Assembly: GCA_017516785.1 (NCBI GenBank)
Contig: JAFXAV010000003.1
Location: 1-11,972 of the forward strand
Reading direction: 5' to 3'
DNA: 11,972 nt
DNA from: Oscillospiraceae bacterium
GTDB lineage: Bacteria > Bacillota_A > Clostridia > Oscillospirales > Oscillospiraceae
Of this stretch, positions 1-5,891 are shown piece by piece; within the stretch, counting starts at the first letter, position 1, and every line of letters begins with the position of its first letter. Both the position numbers and the translations under genes were made by a program. Below the pieces are notes generated by a model. That model was given only the letters and a program-made list of their open reading frames with translations, searched no databases and had not been told where the DNA came from.

Positions 1-28
1 AGAGCTGTTTGGCGGCGAAGCCACTCTC

Positions 29-150
29 GGCCCCCTCTTTGAGGGGGCTGGCAAAAATCTCTGATTTTTGACTGGGGGAGTGTCGTAATGACGATAGGAC
101 ACTCCCTCCGTCAGCCCTTTGGGGCTGCCACCTCCCTCAGAGAGGGAGGC
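29..150. repeat. MITE-like intergenic repeat made of consecutive hairpins
   Basis: Five small inverted repeats follow one another: 30-37/41-48 (8 bp, loop TTT), 52-59/63-70 (8 bp, loop TCT), 76-84/98-106 (9 bp, GGGAGTGTC with GACACTCCC), 112-117/122-127 (6 bp) and 131-138/142-149 (8 bp, CCTCCCTC with GAGGGAGG). The two ends are also imperfect inverted copies of each other: 30-53 resembles the reverse complement of 126-150, and each end carries its own hairpin. There is no coding potential of its own. The CTCCCTC...GAGGGAG and CAGCCC..GGGCTG words are ones I associate with a dispersed intergenic repeat in gut Clostridia; that is recollection, not a search. The element ends about 70 bp before the peptidase start, so it may form the 5' boundary of that transcript. 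Confidence 0.7.
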
Positions 151-217
151 AAGTGGTGCGGTGCAAACTCACAGACAAACTGTAATTTTTCAATCCATAA
201 TCGATACAGGTGATACC

Positions 218-991
218 ATGAAGAAGATAATCAGGTTTCTGATTCCACTGATTGTTCTGGCACTGCTGATTGTCGGTTTTTCAGACAAAATTGAGCAGAC
301 CTACCGAAGCGTTTCCTTCGGATGGGAAGAACGGACGGAAGCGGAATGGAAAGTAAAAAACTACGCCGATGAGATGGGCATCTCCTACGGCGAGTACCCC
401 GAAAGCCTTATTGACCTGCTGCAGCGGAATCCCGAGACCGAGGAATTCGTCCTGAACTATCCTTTCCGGGATGAGATGGCAGTGGAAGCCTTTTCCTACA
501 ATCTGGATGAGGGCGTGCCGCTGCTGATGCAGTGGGACATGCGCTGGGGTTACATGAAATATGGCTCCGATATGGCGGCCATCACCGGCTGCGGCCCTAC
601 CTGCCTTGCCATGGCAGGCTACTATGTCACCGGGGACGATAAATTCCATCCTGCGAGCATGCTGGAATTTGCCAGCGATAACGGCTATTATTCCCCTGGA
701 AACGGTTCCTCCTGGACCCTCATCAGCGAGGGCGGCGTGAAGCTGGGTCTGGACGTAACGGAGATTCCTCTGGTGAAAAAGCGGATCATGGACAATCTGG
801 AAGTGGATAACCCCATCATCTGCGCCATGGGTCCCGGCGATTTCACTACCTCCGGCCATTATATCGTCATGGTTGGCTGTGAGGACGGCAAGATCCGCAT
901 CAACGATCCCAATAGCTATGAAAACTCCTCAAAACTCTGGACATATGAAGAAATTGAGGATCAGATCAGGAATCTCTGGGTCATCAGATAA
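218..991 (+). CDS. Membrane-anchored C39-like (papain-fold) cysteine peptidase
   Basis: This 257-residue protein has a short basic N-terminus (MKKIIR) and one hydrophobic segment at about residues 7-21, giving a signal anchor or uncleaved signal, so the rest should lie outside the membrane. The C-terminal half matches the peptidase C39-like fold: Q105 in LLMQWD (oxyanion-hole Gln), C125 in GCGPTC (nucleophile), H214 in SGHYIVMVG and D230 in INDPN. All the expected catalytic residues are present, so it is probably active as a peptidase, transpeptidase or amidase on an unknown substrate. Residues 22-95 look like a charged linker or pre-domain. The ATG at 218 is chosen because AGGTGAT (208-214) matches the 16S anti-Shine-Dalgarno sequence and the hydrophobic segment follows directly. 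An upstream in-frame extension to 119 would read through the hairpin repeat. The gene stands alone, convergent with the MarR gene. No transporter or bacteriocin precursor is next to it, so a C39 leader-peptidase export role is not supported. Confidence 0.85.
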   Translation: MKKIIRFLIPLIVLALLIVGFSDKIEQTYRSVSFGWEERTEAEWKVKNYADEMGISYGEYPESLIDLLQRNPETEEFVLNYPFRDEMAVEAFSYNLDEGVPLLMQWDMRWGYMKYGSDMAAITGCGPTCLAMAGYYVTGDDKFHPASMLEFASDNGYYSPGNGSSWTLISEGGVKLGLDVTEIPLVKKRIMDNLEVDNPIICAMGPGDFTTSGHYIVMVGCEDGKIRINDPNSYENSSKLWTYEEIEDQIRNLWVIR

Positions 992-994
992 AGA

Positions 995-1030
995 AACGGC
1001 GCATCCTGCTCGGATGCGCCGTTGTTTTTT
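995..1030. terminator. Shared bidirectional terminator between peptidase and MarR genes
   Basis: A perfect 12-bp stem (995-1006 with 1012-1023), loop TGCTC, is followed on the + strand by GTTTTTT. It begins four bases after the peptidase stop codon. On the - strand the stem follows the MarR stop, with a shorter T-run (rc of AAAGAAA), so it likely serves both convergent genes. Confidence 0.88.
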
Positions 1031-1457
1031 AATGATTTTCCATCCAGGCAGAAGCCTTTTCCCGCATCTGGATCAGAAGTTTTTGAAGAACAGCCACCTC
1101 TTCGGGAGTCAGGTCCGTGGTCAGGCAGTTTTCCCAGCAACGGAGAATGGGGGAGATCTGAGGCATCAGGTCCAGAGTTTTCTGGGTGGGATGCAGTTCC
1201 ATGATCCGCTTGTCGGTGGTGGAGGGGATTCGCTTGATAAAGCCTTCCTCTTCCAGAACCGCTGCCTGACGGGCCACATTGCTCTTGTTGATGCAGATTC
1301 TTCCTGCCAGCTGGTCCTGGGAAATACCCGGGTGGGCACAGATCTCCGTGAGATAGCTGGCATGGCAGGCCTTCAGGCCCATGGGTGCCAGGGCTTCCGT
1401 GCGGTACTGGGCGCCGCAGCGGGCAATTTCTGTGATATCTCGGATGATCTGGGACAT
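1029..1457 (-). CDS. MarR-family winged-helix transcriptional regulator
   Basis: The protein has 142 residues, the normal length for MarR-type dimeric regulators. Residues 45-70 (ISQDQLAGRICINKSNVARQ...) form the helix-turn-helix. The wing follows at 73-90 with the family's conserved D82 and R84 (STTDKRIMELHP). N- and C-terminal helices at about 3-40 and 95-138 would make the dimer interface. The start at 1457 is supported by AAGGAGG (1465-1471 complement), 7 nt upstream. The promoter region contains a perfect inverted repeat (1493-1512), which suggests autorepression. The ligand is unknown. MarR regulators often control the divergent gene; here the only divergent candidate before malQ is a 31-codon ORF. 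Family assignment is firm, target assignment is inference. Confidence 0.9.
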   Translation of the reverse strand: MSQIIRDITEIARCGAQYRTEALAPMGLKACHASYLTEICAHPGISQDQLAGRICINKSNVARQAAVLEEEGFIKRIPSTTDKRIMELHPTQKTLDLMPQISPILRCWENCLTTDLTPEEVAVLQKLLIQMREKASAWMENH

Positions 1458-1492
1458 GGAGATTCCTCCTTCAGCGCGAGTGTAGTTAAAAA

Positions 1493-1522
1493 AAGTTTAG
1501 CACAGTAAACTTGAAAAGTAAA
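1493..1522 (-). promoter_or_regulatory. MarR gene promoter with overlapping inverted-repeat operator
   Basis: Read on the - strand, TTTACT (1522-1517), a 17-bp spacer and TAAACT (1499-1494) form a modest sigma-A type promoter. A perfect 7-bp inverted repeat, AAGTTTA-N6-TAAACTT (1493-1512), covers the -10 box and most of the spacer, a 20-bp footprint typical of a MarR dimer. Occupation would block RNA polymerase, so autorepression is the simplest reading. The repeat is visible; binding is inferred. Confidence 0.6.
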
Positions 1523-1581
1523 GGTTTTTCTGCATATCCTCCGGTTTTGAACAAATCCTAAGGACGAAAAGGGGGGATTTC

Positions 1582-1677
1582 ATGAAAGAGGAAGAGAAGA
1601 AAAGCGCGCCTTGGGAGATGGTAGACCCGAAGCCGCCGGTGATCCGTTCCGGACATCTGGAAAACCAGAGAAGATAG
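1582..1677 (+). CDS. Unrecognised 31-residue small protein
   Basis: ATG at 1582 opens a 31-codon frame ending in TAG at 1677. The product is hydrophilic and proline-rich (MKEEEKKSAPWEMVDP, then KPPVIRSGHLENQRR), with no membrane segment and no cysteine. Support for translation: a purine run AAAAGGGGGG (1567-1576) sits 5 nt before the ATG, and a 13-bp hairpin begins 13 nt after the stop, so the ORF is framed as its own transcription unit. It is divergent from the MarR gene, whose operator lies 70-90 bp upstream. I do not recognise the sequence and assign no function. It could also be a chance frame in a regulatory RNA. A larger overlapping + frame (1611-1808) runs through the terminator stem and the malQ promoter and is not preferred. 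Confidence 0.45.
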   Translation: MKEEEKKSAPWEMVDPKPPVIRSGHLENQRR

Positions 1678-1689
1678 AAATCAATCAGA

Positions 1690-1735
1690 AATACCGGGTC
1701 CCTTCCTGGGACCCGGTATTGTTTACATGTTTTTG
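1690..1735 (+). terminator. Hairpin terminator after the 31-codon ORF
   Basis: A perfect 13-bp stem, AATACCGGGTCCC (1690-1702) with its complement (1708-1720), has loop TTCCT. The T-rich tail is interrupted (GTTTACATGTTTTT), so termination may be less sharp than at the other terminators. It ends the 31-codon unit and insulates malQ from upstream transcription. Confidence 0.72.
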
Positions 1736-1762
1736 GGGAAGAATCCAATCATTCCTCCCCAA
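1733..1762. repeat. Second hairpin between small ORF terminator and malQ promoter
   Basis: TTGGGGAAGAAT (1733-1744) pairs with ATTCCTCCCCAA (1751-1762) in 11 of 12 positions, loop CCAATC. No T-run follows on either strand, so it is not a standard terminator. It may be a back-up stop, a protein site or chance. It lies 36 bp before the malQ -35 box. Confidence 0.4.
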
Positions 1763-1797
1763 TATGCGGAAAAATCCGGCGGAACATCGGCCAAGTC

Positions 1798-1826
1798 TTG
1801 ACAAATGACAAAAAAAGCATTATTCT
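1798..1826 (+). promoter_or_regulatory. malQ promoter (sigma-A type)
   Basis: A perfect -35 box TTGACA (1798-1803), a 17-bp spacer and TATTCT (1821-1826, 4 of 6) are present. Transcription should begin near 1833, giving a leader of about 100 nt before malQ. The LacI-type operator lies just downstream of the expected start. Confidence 0.75.
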
Positions 1827-1840
1827 CTTATATATACCTG

Positions 1841-1860
1841 AATTGGAAACGTTTCAAATT
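1841..1860. promoter_or_regulatory. LacI/GalR-type operator in the malQ leader
   Basis: AATTGGAAACGTTTCAAATT is a 20-bp palindrome with one mismatched pair, centred on CG, with a perfect GAAACGTTTC core. A central CpG in such a palindrome is the hallmark of LacI/GalR-family sites (MalR- or CcpA-like). It differs from a CcpA cre consensus in the outer positions, so a local maltose-type repressor is at least as likely as carbon catabolite control. Its position about 8-27 nt after the predicted transcription start suits repression by roadblock. No LacI-family gene is in the window. Confidence 0.68.
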
Positions 1861-1935
1861 CTGATTTCTGCTTCAAAAGGGTCGGGACAAGTTTCCGAAA
1901 CAGAAAAACTTCTATATATTAAAGGAGTAATGACC

Positions 1936-3414
1936 ATGCGCTGCAGCGGTATTTTGATGCACATCACCAGTCTGCCCGGTTCCTACGGCATCGGCACCAT
2001 GGGCAAGCATGCATTTGAATTTGTAGATTTTCTGGAATCCGCCGGACAGAGCTTCTGGCAGATTCTGCCCCTGAACCCCACGGGTTACGGCGACTCCCCC
2101 TATCAGTCCTGCTCCACTTTCGCAGGCAATCATTATCTGATCGACCTGGATACCCTGATCGCCGAAGGTCTGCTGCTTCCTGAGGAAGTGGCCGGTATCC
2201 GCTGGAATTATATTGACACCAAGGTGGATTTTGGTCTTTTGTACGACAACCGCCTGAATGTGCTGTATATGGCCTACAGCCGTTTTGCAGGCAGCGAAGA
2301 TTTCGACCGCTTCTGCGCTGAAAACAGCAGCTGGCTGCCCGATTTTGCCCTGTTCATGGCTCTGAAGCATCAGTTCGGCGGCAAGCCCTGGTACCAGTGG
2401 GACCGGGAGCTGAAGTTCCGGGAGCCTGAGGCTCTGGAAAAAGCCAGAAAAGAACAGGCAGACGAAATCCGCTTCCAGAGCTTTGTCCAGTATCTGTTCT
2501 TCAAGCAGTGGAAGGCCCTTCGCGATTACGCCCATGACAAGGGCATCCGTATCATCGGAGATGTTCCCATCTACGTTCCCTACGATTCCGTGGATGTCTG
2601 GACTGATACCTATCTTTTCCAGCTGGATCAGGACCTGAATCCCACCGCTGTGGCAGGCTGTCCTCCCGACGGCTTCTCCGCCGAAGGTCAGCTCTGGGGC
2701 AATCCCCTGTACCGCTGGGATATTCTGAAAGAGCAGAACTACGCCTGGTGGCTTCGCCGCCTGGCAGCAGCAGGCAAGCTTTACGATATGGTCCGCATGG
2801 ACCACTTCCGCGGCTTTGAGTCTTACTGGTCCGTCCCCTTCGGCGATGACTCCGCCCGGAACGGTCACTGGGTCAAGGGCCCCGGTATGGACCTCATCAA
2901 CGCCGTCAAGGAAGGTCTTCCGAATCTAGCCATCATCGCCGAGGACCTGGGTTTCCTGACTCCCGAGGTTCTGCAGCTGCGGGATGACTCCGGCTTCCCG
3001 GGCATGAAGGTTCTGGAGTTCGCATTTGATTCCAAGGAGCCTTCCAACTACATGCCCTACACCTATACCCCCAACACCGTCTGCTACACCGGCACCCATG
3101 ACAACATGACCATGCGTCAGTGGTTCGATGCCGCCGATCCCTCCGACATCCAGGACGCCAAGGATTATATGGATATTTCCGATGACGCCGATCTGGTCTG
3201 GGGCATGATCCGCATGGCCTTCGCCTCCGTTTCTGACCTGTGTATTATCCAGATGCAGGACCTTTTGGACCTGGGCGCAGAGGCAAGAATGAATTTTCCC
3301 GGAACATTATCAGATTTGAACTGGACATGGCGGGTAAAAGATGCTATAATAGACAAATCTCTGGCAGATCGTGTCAGAAAACTGACAGAAATCTATGGCC
3401 GTATCGAAGGCTGA
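1936..3414 (+). CDS. malQ: 4-alpha-glucanotransferase (amylomaltase, GH77)
   Basis: MalQ transfers 1,4-alpha-glucan segments between maltodextrins, releasing glucose and making longer chains that the phosphorylase can attack; it is cytoplasmic. The 492-residue length is typical of bacterial type amylomaltases. N-terminal family sequence is clear (GILMHITSLPG, then QILPLNPTGYGDSPYQS). The three catalytic acids are in place: D289 in VRMDHFRG (nucleophile), E336 in IIAEDLG (acid/base) and D389 in TGTHDN (transition-state stabiliser). ATG 1936 is chosen because AAAGGAG (1921-1927) lies 8 nt upstream; the in-frame ATG at 1930 is only 2 nt from it, and a longer frame to 1798 starts inside the promoter. 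It is followed after 62 nt by glgP. Its last codons contain a promoter for that gene, including the only two ATA codons in malQ. Confidence 0.97.
   Translation: MRCSGILMHITSLPGSYGIGTMGKHAFEFVDFLESAGQSFWQILPLNPTGYGDSPYQSCSTFAGNHYLIDLDTLIAEGLLLPEEVAGIRWNYIDTKVDFGLLYDNRLNVLYMAYSRFAGSEDFDRFCAENSSWLPDFALFMALKHQFGGKPWYQWDRELKFREPEALEKARKEQADEIRFQSFVQYLFFKQWKALRDYAHDKGIRIIGDVPIYVPYDSVDVWTDTYLFQLDQDLNPTAVAGCPPDGFSAEGQLWGNPLYRWDILKEQNYAWWLRRLAAAGKLYDMVRMDHFRGFESYWSVPFGDDSARNGHWVKGPGMDLINAVKEGLPNLAIIAEDLGFLTPEVLQLRDDSGFPGMKVLEFAFDSKEPSNYMPYTYTPNTVCYTGTHDNMTMRQWFDAADPSDIQDAKDYMDISDDADLVWGMIRMAFASVSDLCIIQMQDLLDLGAEARMNFPGTLSDLNWTWRVKDAIIDKSLADRVRKLTEIYGRIEG
3322..3350 (+). promoter_or_regulatory. Internal promoter within malQ 3' end, driving glgP
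   Basis: TGGACA (3322-3327, 5 of 6), a 17-bp spacer and a perfect TATAAT (3345-3350) preceded by TGC (an extended -10) make the best promoter match in the window. Transcription would start near 3357, about 120 nt before glgP. It lies in coding sequence: the -10 box is formed by tandem ATA codons (Ile-Ile), while every other Ile codon in malQ is ATC or ATT. Confidence 0.7.
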
Positions 3415-3435
3415 ATATATAAAGAGAAATATCCC

Positions 3436-3451
3436 GGCGGAAAACACCGCC
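3436..3451 (+). other. Small hairpin in the malQ-glgP intergenic gap
   Basis: GGCGG (3436-3440) and CCGCC (3447-3451) pair around loop AAAACA. No T-run follows, so it is not a terminator. It lies in the 5' leader of glgP and could stabilise or process the transcript. Confidence 0.4.
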
Positions 3452-3476
3452 TGAAATAAGAATGGAGCAATCAAGA

Positions 3477-5798
3477 ATGAACTACAATTGTCACGAAATC
3501 GTCAAGGCAACTGAAGCTCAGCTGAAGTATTTCCACGACACCACTCTGACCGGTGCAACTCCCTACGAGCTGCACGACGCCCTGGGCAAGGCTGTTATGA
3601 TCGCCGTTGCCGACAACTGGACCAAGTGCCGCAAGATCCGTTCTACCCAGCGTAAAGCTTACTACATCTCTGCAGAGTACCTGGTTGGCCGTATGGTCTA
3701 CTCCAACCTCTACAATCTGGGCATCCTGGAAGACATGAAGAAGGCCTTCGCCGAAGTCGGCGTTGACCTGGCTGTTCTGGAAGACATCGAAGACGATGCT
3801 CTGGGCAACGGCGGCCTGGGCCGTCTGGCTGCCTGCTTCCTGGACTCCGCCGCAAGCTGCAACATCCCCCTGTCCGGCTATGGCCTGCGCTATAAGTTCG
3901 GCCTGTTCAAGCAGAGCTTTGACGAGTCCGGTAGCCAGCAGGAAGCTCCCGACAACTGGATGAAGTGCAACGATCCCTGGTCCTACCGCCGCGACAAGCA
4001 GGCTGTTGAAGTCAAGTTCGGCGATGAGACTGTCCGCGCTGTTCCCTATGACATGGCTGTCATCGGCTACGGCACCGACAACGTGGGCACCCTGCGTCTG
4101 TGGCAGGCCGAGGCTCTGGAAGAGCTGGACTTCCACGCATTCAACGCACAGGACTACTCCAAGGCTGTTCTGGCAAAGAACAAGGCTGAGGACATCACCC
4201 GCGTTCTGTACCCCAACGATACCACCGAAGAGGGCAAGGCCCTGCGTATCAAGCAGCAGTACCTGCTGTCCTCCGCATCCCTGCAGGACATGATGCGCAA
4301 CTTCAAGGAGCACTATGCAGGCGAGCCCTGGAGCAAGTTCGCTGAGGCTTATGCCGTTCAGCTGAACGACACCCATCCCGCCATGTCCATTCCCGAACTG
4401 ATCCGTCTGCTGATGGCAGAGGGTGTCAGCTTCGATGAGGCTTTTGGTATTGCACAGCGCACCTTCTCCTACACCAATCACACCGTCCTGAGCGAAGCTC
4501 TGGAGAAGTGGCCTCTGGCCCTGCTGCGCAAGGTCGTGCCTCAGCTGGCTGAAGTTATCTGCCGCATTGACCACAAGTGCCGCCAGGAGTTTAAGCATGA
4601 ACTGTGGATCATCAACCATGATATCGTCCACATGGCAAACCTGTCCATCTACGTGGGCAGCTATGTCAACGGCGTCGCTGAAATCCACTCCCAGATTCTG
4701 AAGGACGACTGCTTCAAGGATTGGTACAAGGTCTATCCCGACCGTTTCCAGAACAAGACCAACGGCATCACCCCCCGCCGCTGGCTGGGTCTGTGCAACC
4801 CCGAACTGACCGATATGATCCGCGCCAAGCTGGGCGGTGACTTCCTGAACGATCTGGATCGCCTGGCTGAGCTGAAGCCCATGATCGATGACGAAATGAT
4901 CAAGGAATTCAACGCCATCAAGCGCGCCAAGAAGGAACAGCTCTGCGCCGTCATCGCTGAGAAGGAAGGCATCCAGCTGAACCCCGACTTCATGTTCGAC
5001 GTTCAGGTCAAGCGCCTGCACGAGTACAAGCGTCAGCTGATGAACGCCCTGTCCATCGTTGACATCTACTTCCGTATCAAGGACGGCTCCCTGACCGACT
5101 TCCAGCCCACCGCATTCATCTTCGGCGCCAAGGCCGCTCCCGGCTACGTCAGCGCCAAGGCCATCATCCGCTACATCAACCGGATCGCCAAGATGATCAA
5201 CAACGATCCCGCCGTCAATGACAAGATGAAGGTGGTCTTCGTTCAGAACTACAACTGCTCCTATGCCGAGCATATCATCCCCGCTGCAGATATCTCCGAG
5301 CAGATCTCTCCTGCCGGTAAGGAAGCTTCCGGCACCGGCAACATGAAGCTGATGCTCAACGGCGCTGTGACCCTGGGTACCCTGGATGGCGCAAACGTGG
5401 AGATCGACCAGGAGGCAGGCCGTGAGAACGAGTACATCTTCGGTCATACCGTCGAGCAGTTCAATGCTCTTCGCAAGCACTACTATCCCCGCGGCATCTA
5501 CGAGATCAACGACCGTCTGCGCAAGGCCATGAACACCCTGATCGACGGCACTGTTCCCACCGATGATGCTCAGAAGGCTCTGTTCAACGACCTGATGAAC
5601 AACGACCAGTACTTCGTTCAGATGGACTATGCTCCCTACATGCTGGAGAAGCTGCGCGCAAACCGCGATTATGCTGACCCCATGGCATTCGGCCGCAAGT
5701 GCCTGATGAACATCGCCAGCGCTGCAAAGTTCTCTTCCGACCGTACCATCCGTCAGTACGCCGAGGAAATCTGGCACATCAAGCCCACTGAGCTGTAA
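3477..5798 (+). CDS. glgP: Glycogen/maltodextrin phosphorylase (GT35)
   Basis: This PLP enzyme phosphorolyses alpha-1,4-glucan ends to glucose 1-phosphate in the cytoplasm. At 773 residues it is slightly shorter than the E. coli MalP and GlgP enzymes. Family landmarks run in order: YYISAEYLVGR (about 62-72), GNGGLGRLAACFLDS (110-124), NDTHPAMSIPEL (297 onward), VKRLHEYKRQ (511-520) and EASGTGNMKLMLNGA with PLP-binding K624. The usual N-terminal regulatory extensions of animal enzymes are absent, and I cannot tell glycogen from maltodextrin preference by eye. ATG 3477 is preferred: GGAG (3464-3467) is 9 nt upstream, whereas the ATG at 3462 has no ribosome site; that choice would add five residues. 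Codon choice is strongly biased (CTG, AAG, GAC, TAC), pointing to high expression, which fits the internal promoter. It works with MalQ just upstream. Confidence 0.97.
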   Translation: MNYNCHEIVKATEAQLKYFHDTTLTGATPYELHDALGKAVMIAVADNWTKCRKIRSTQRKAYYISAEYLVGRMVYSNLYNLGILEDMKKAFAEVGVDLAVLEDIEDDALGNGGLGRLAACFLDSAASCNIPLSGYGLRYKFGLFKQSFDESGSQQEAPDNWMKCNDPWSYRRDKQAVEVKFGDETVRAVPYDMAVIGYGTDNVGTLRLWQAEALEELDFHAFNAQDYSKAVLAKNKAEDITRVLYPNDTTEEGKALRIKQQYLLSSASLQDMMRNFKEHYAGEPWSKFAEAYAVQLNDTHPAMSIPELIRLLMAEGVSFDEAFGIAQRTFSYTNHTVLSEALEKWPLALLRKVVPQLAEVICRIDHKCRQEFKHELWIINHDIVHMANLSIYVGSYVNGVAEIHSQILKDDCFKDWYKVYPDRFQNKTNGITPRRWLGLCNPELTDMIRAKLGGDFLNDLDRLAELKPMIDDEMIKEFNAIKRAKKEQLCAVIAEKEGIQLNPDFMFDVQVKRLHEYKRQLMNALSIVDIYFRIKDGSLTDFQPTAFIFGAKAAPGYVSAKAIIRYINRIAKMINNDPAVNDKMKVVFVQNYNCSYAEHIIPAADISEQISPAGKEASGTGNMKLMLNGAVTLGTLDGANVEIDQEAGRENEYIFGHTVEQFNALRKHYYPRGIYEINDRLRKAMNTLIDGTVPTDDAQKALFNDLMNNDQYFVQMDYAPYMLEKLRANRDYADPMAFGRKCLMNIASAAKFSSDRTIRQYAEEIWHIKPTEL

Positions 5799-5810
5799 TT
5801 GAAGCGAATC

Positions 5811-5842
5811 AAACCCTCGGCTTACCAAAACCGGGGGTTTTT
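5811..5842 (+). terminator. glgP rho-independent terminator
   Basis: AAACCCTCGG (5811-5820) pairs fully with CCGGGGGTTT (5831-5840), allowing one G-T, around a 10-nt loop, and runs into TTTTT. It starts 12 nt after the glgP stop. Confidence 0.88.
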
Positions 5843-5853
5843 GCTGTGCAGAC

Positions 5854-5887
5854 ATAAAACAGGACGCACCGGAAGGTGCGTCCTGTT
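5854..5887 (-). terminator. Terminator of the alr-CapA operon
   Basis: A perfect 13-bp stem (5858-5870 with 5875-5887) has a GGAA loop on the + strand (TTCC on the - strand). On the - strand it follows the CapA stop by four bases and runs into TTTTATG. It faces the glgP terminator, separating the convergent operons; on the + strand it may act as a back-up stop. Confidence 0.85.
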
Positions 5888-5891
5888 GATT

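Noticed and set aside
119..217. N-terminal extension of the C39-like peptidase
   Set aside because: It would translate the hairpin repeat and bury the signal anchor; ATG 218 has an AGGTGAT ribosome site.
1497..1748. 83-codon - strand frame across the small ORF and terminator
   Set aside because: It reads through a perfect terminator stem, has no ribosome site and no recognisable features.
1798..1935. N-terminal extension of malQ by 46 residues
   Set aside because: It starts in the -35 box, passes through the operator and lacks a ribosome site; the conserved MalQ N-terminus begins at 1936.
3471..5855. A 794-residue open frame on the - strand antisense to the whole of glgP
   Set aside because: The translation is Val/Leu/Gly/Asp-rich without family motifs. 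It arises because glgP's strong codon bias avoids the codons that would be antisense stops. glgP itself is certain.
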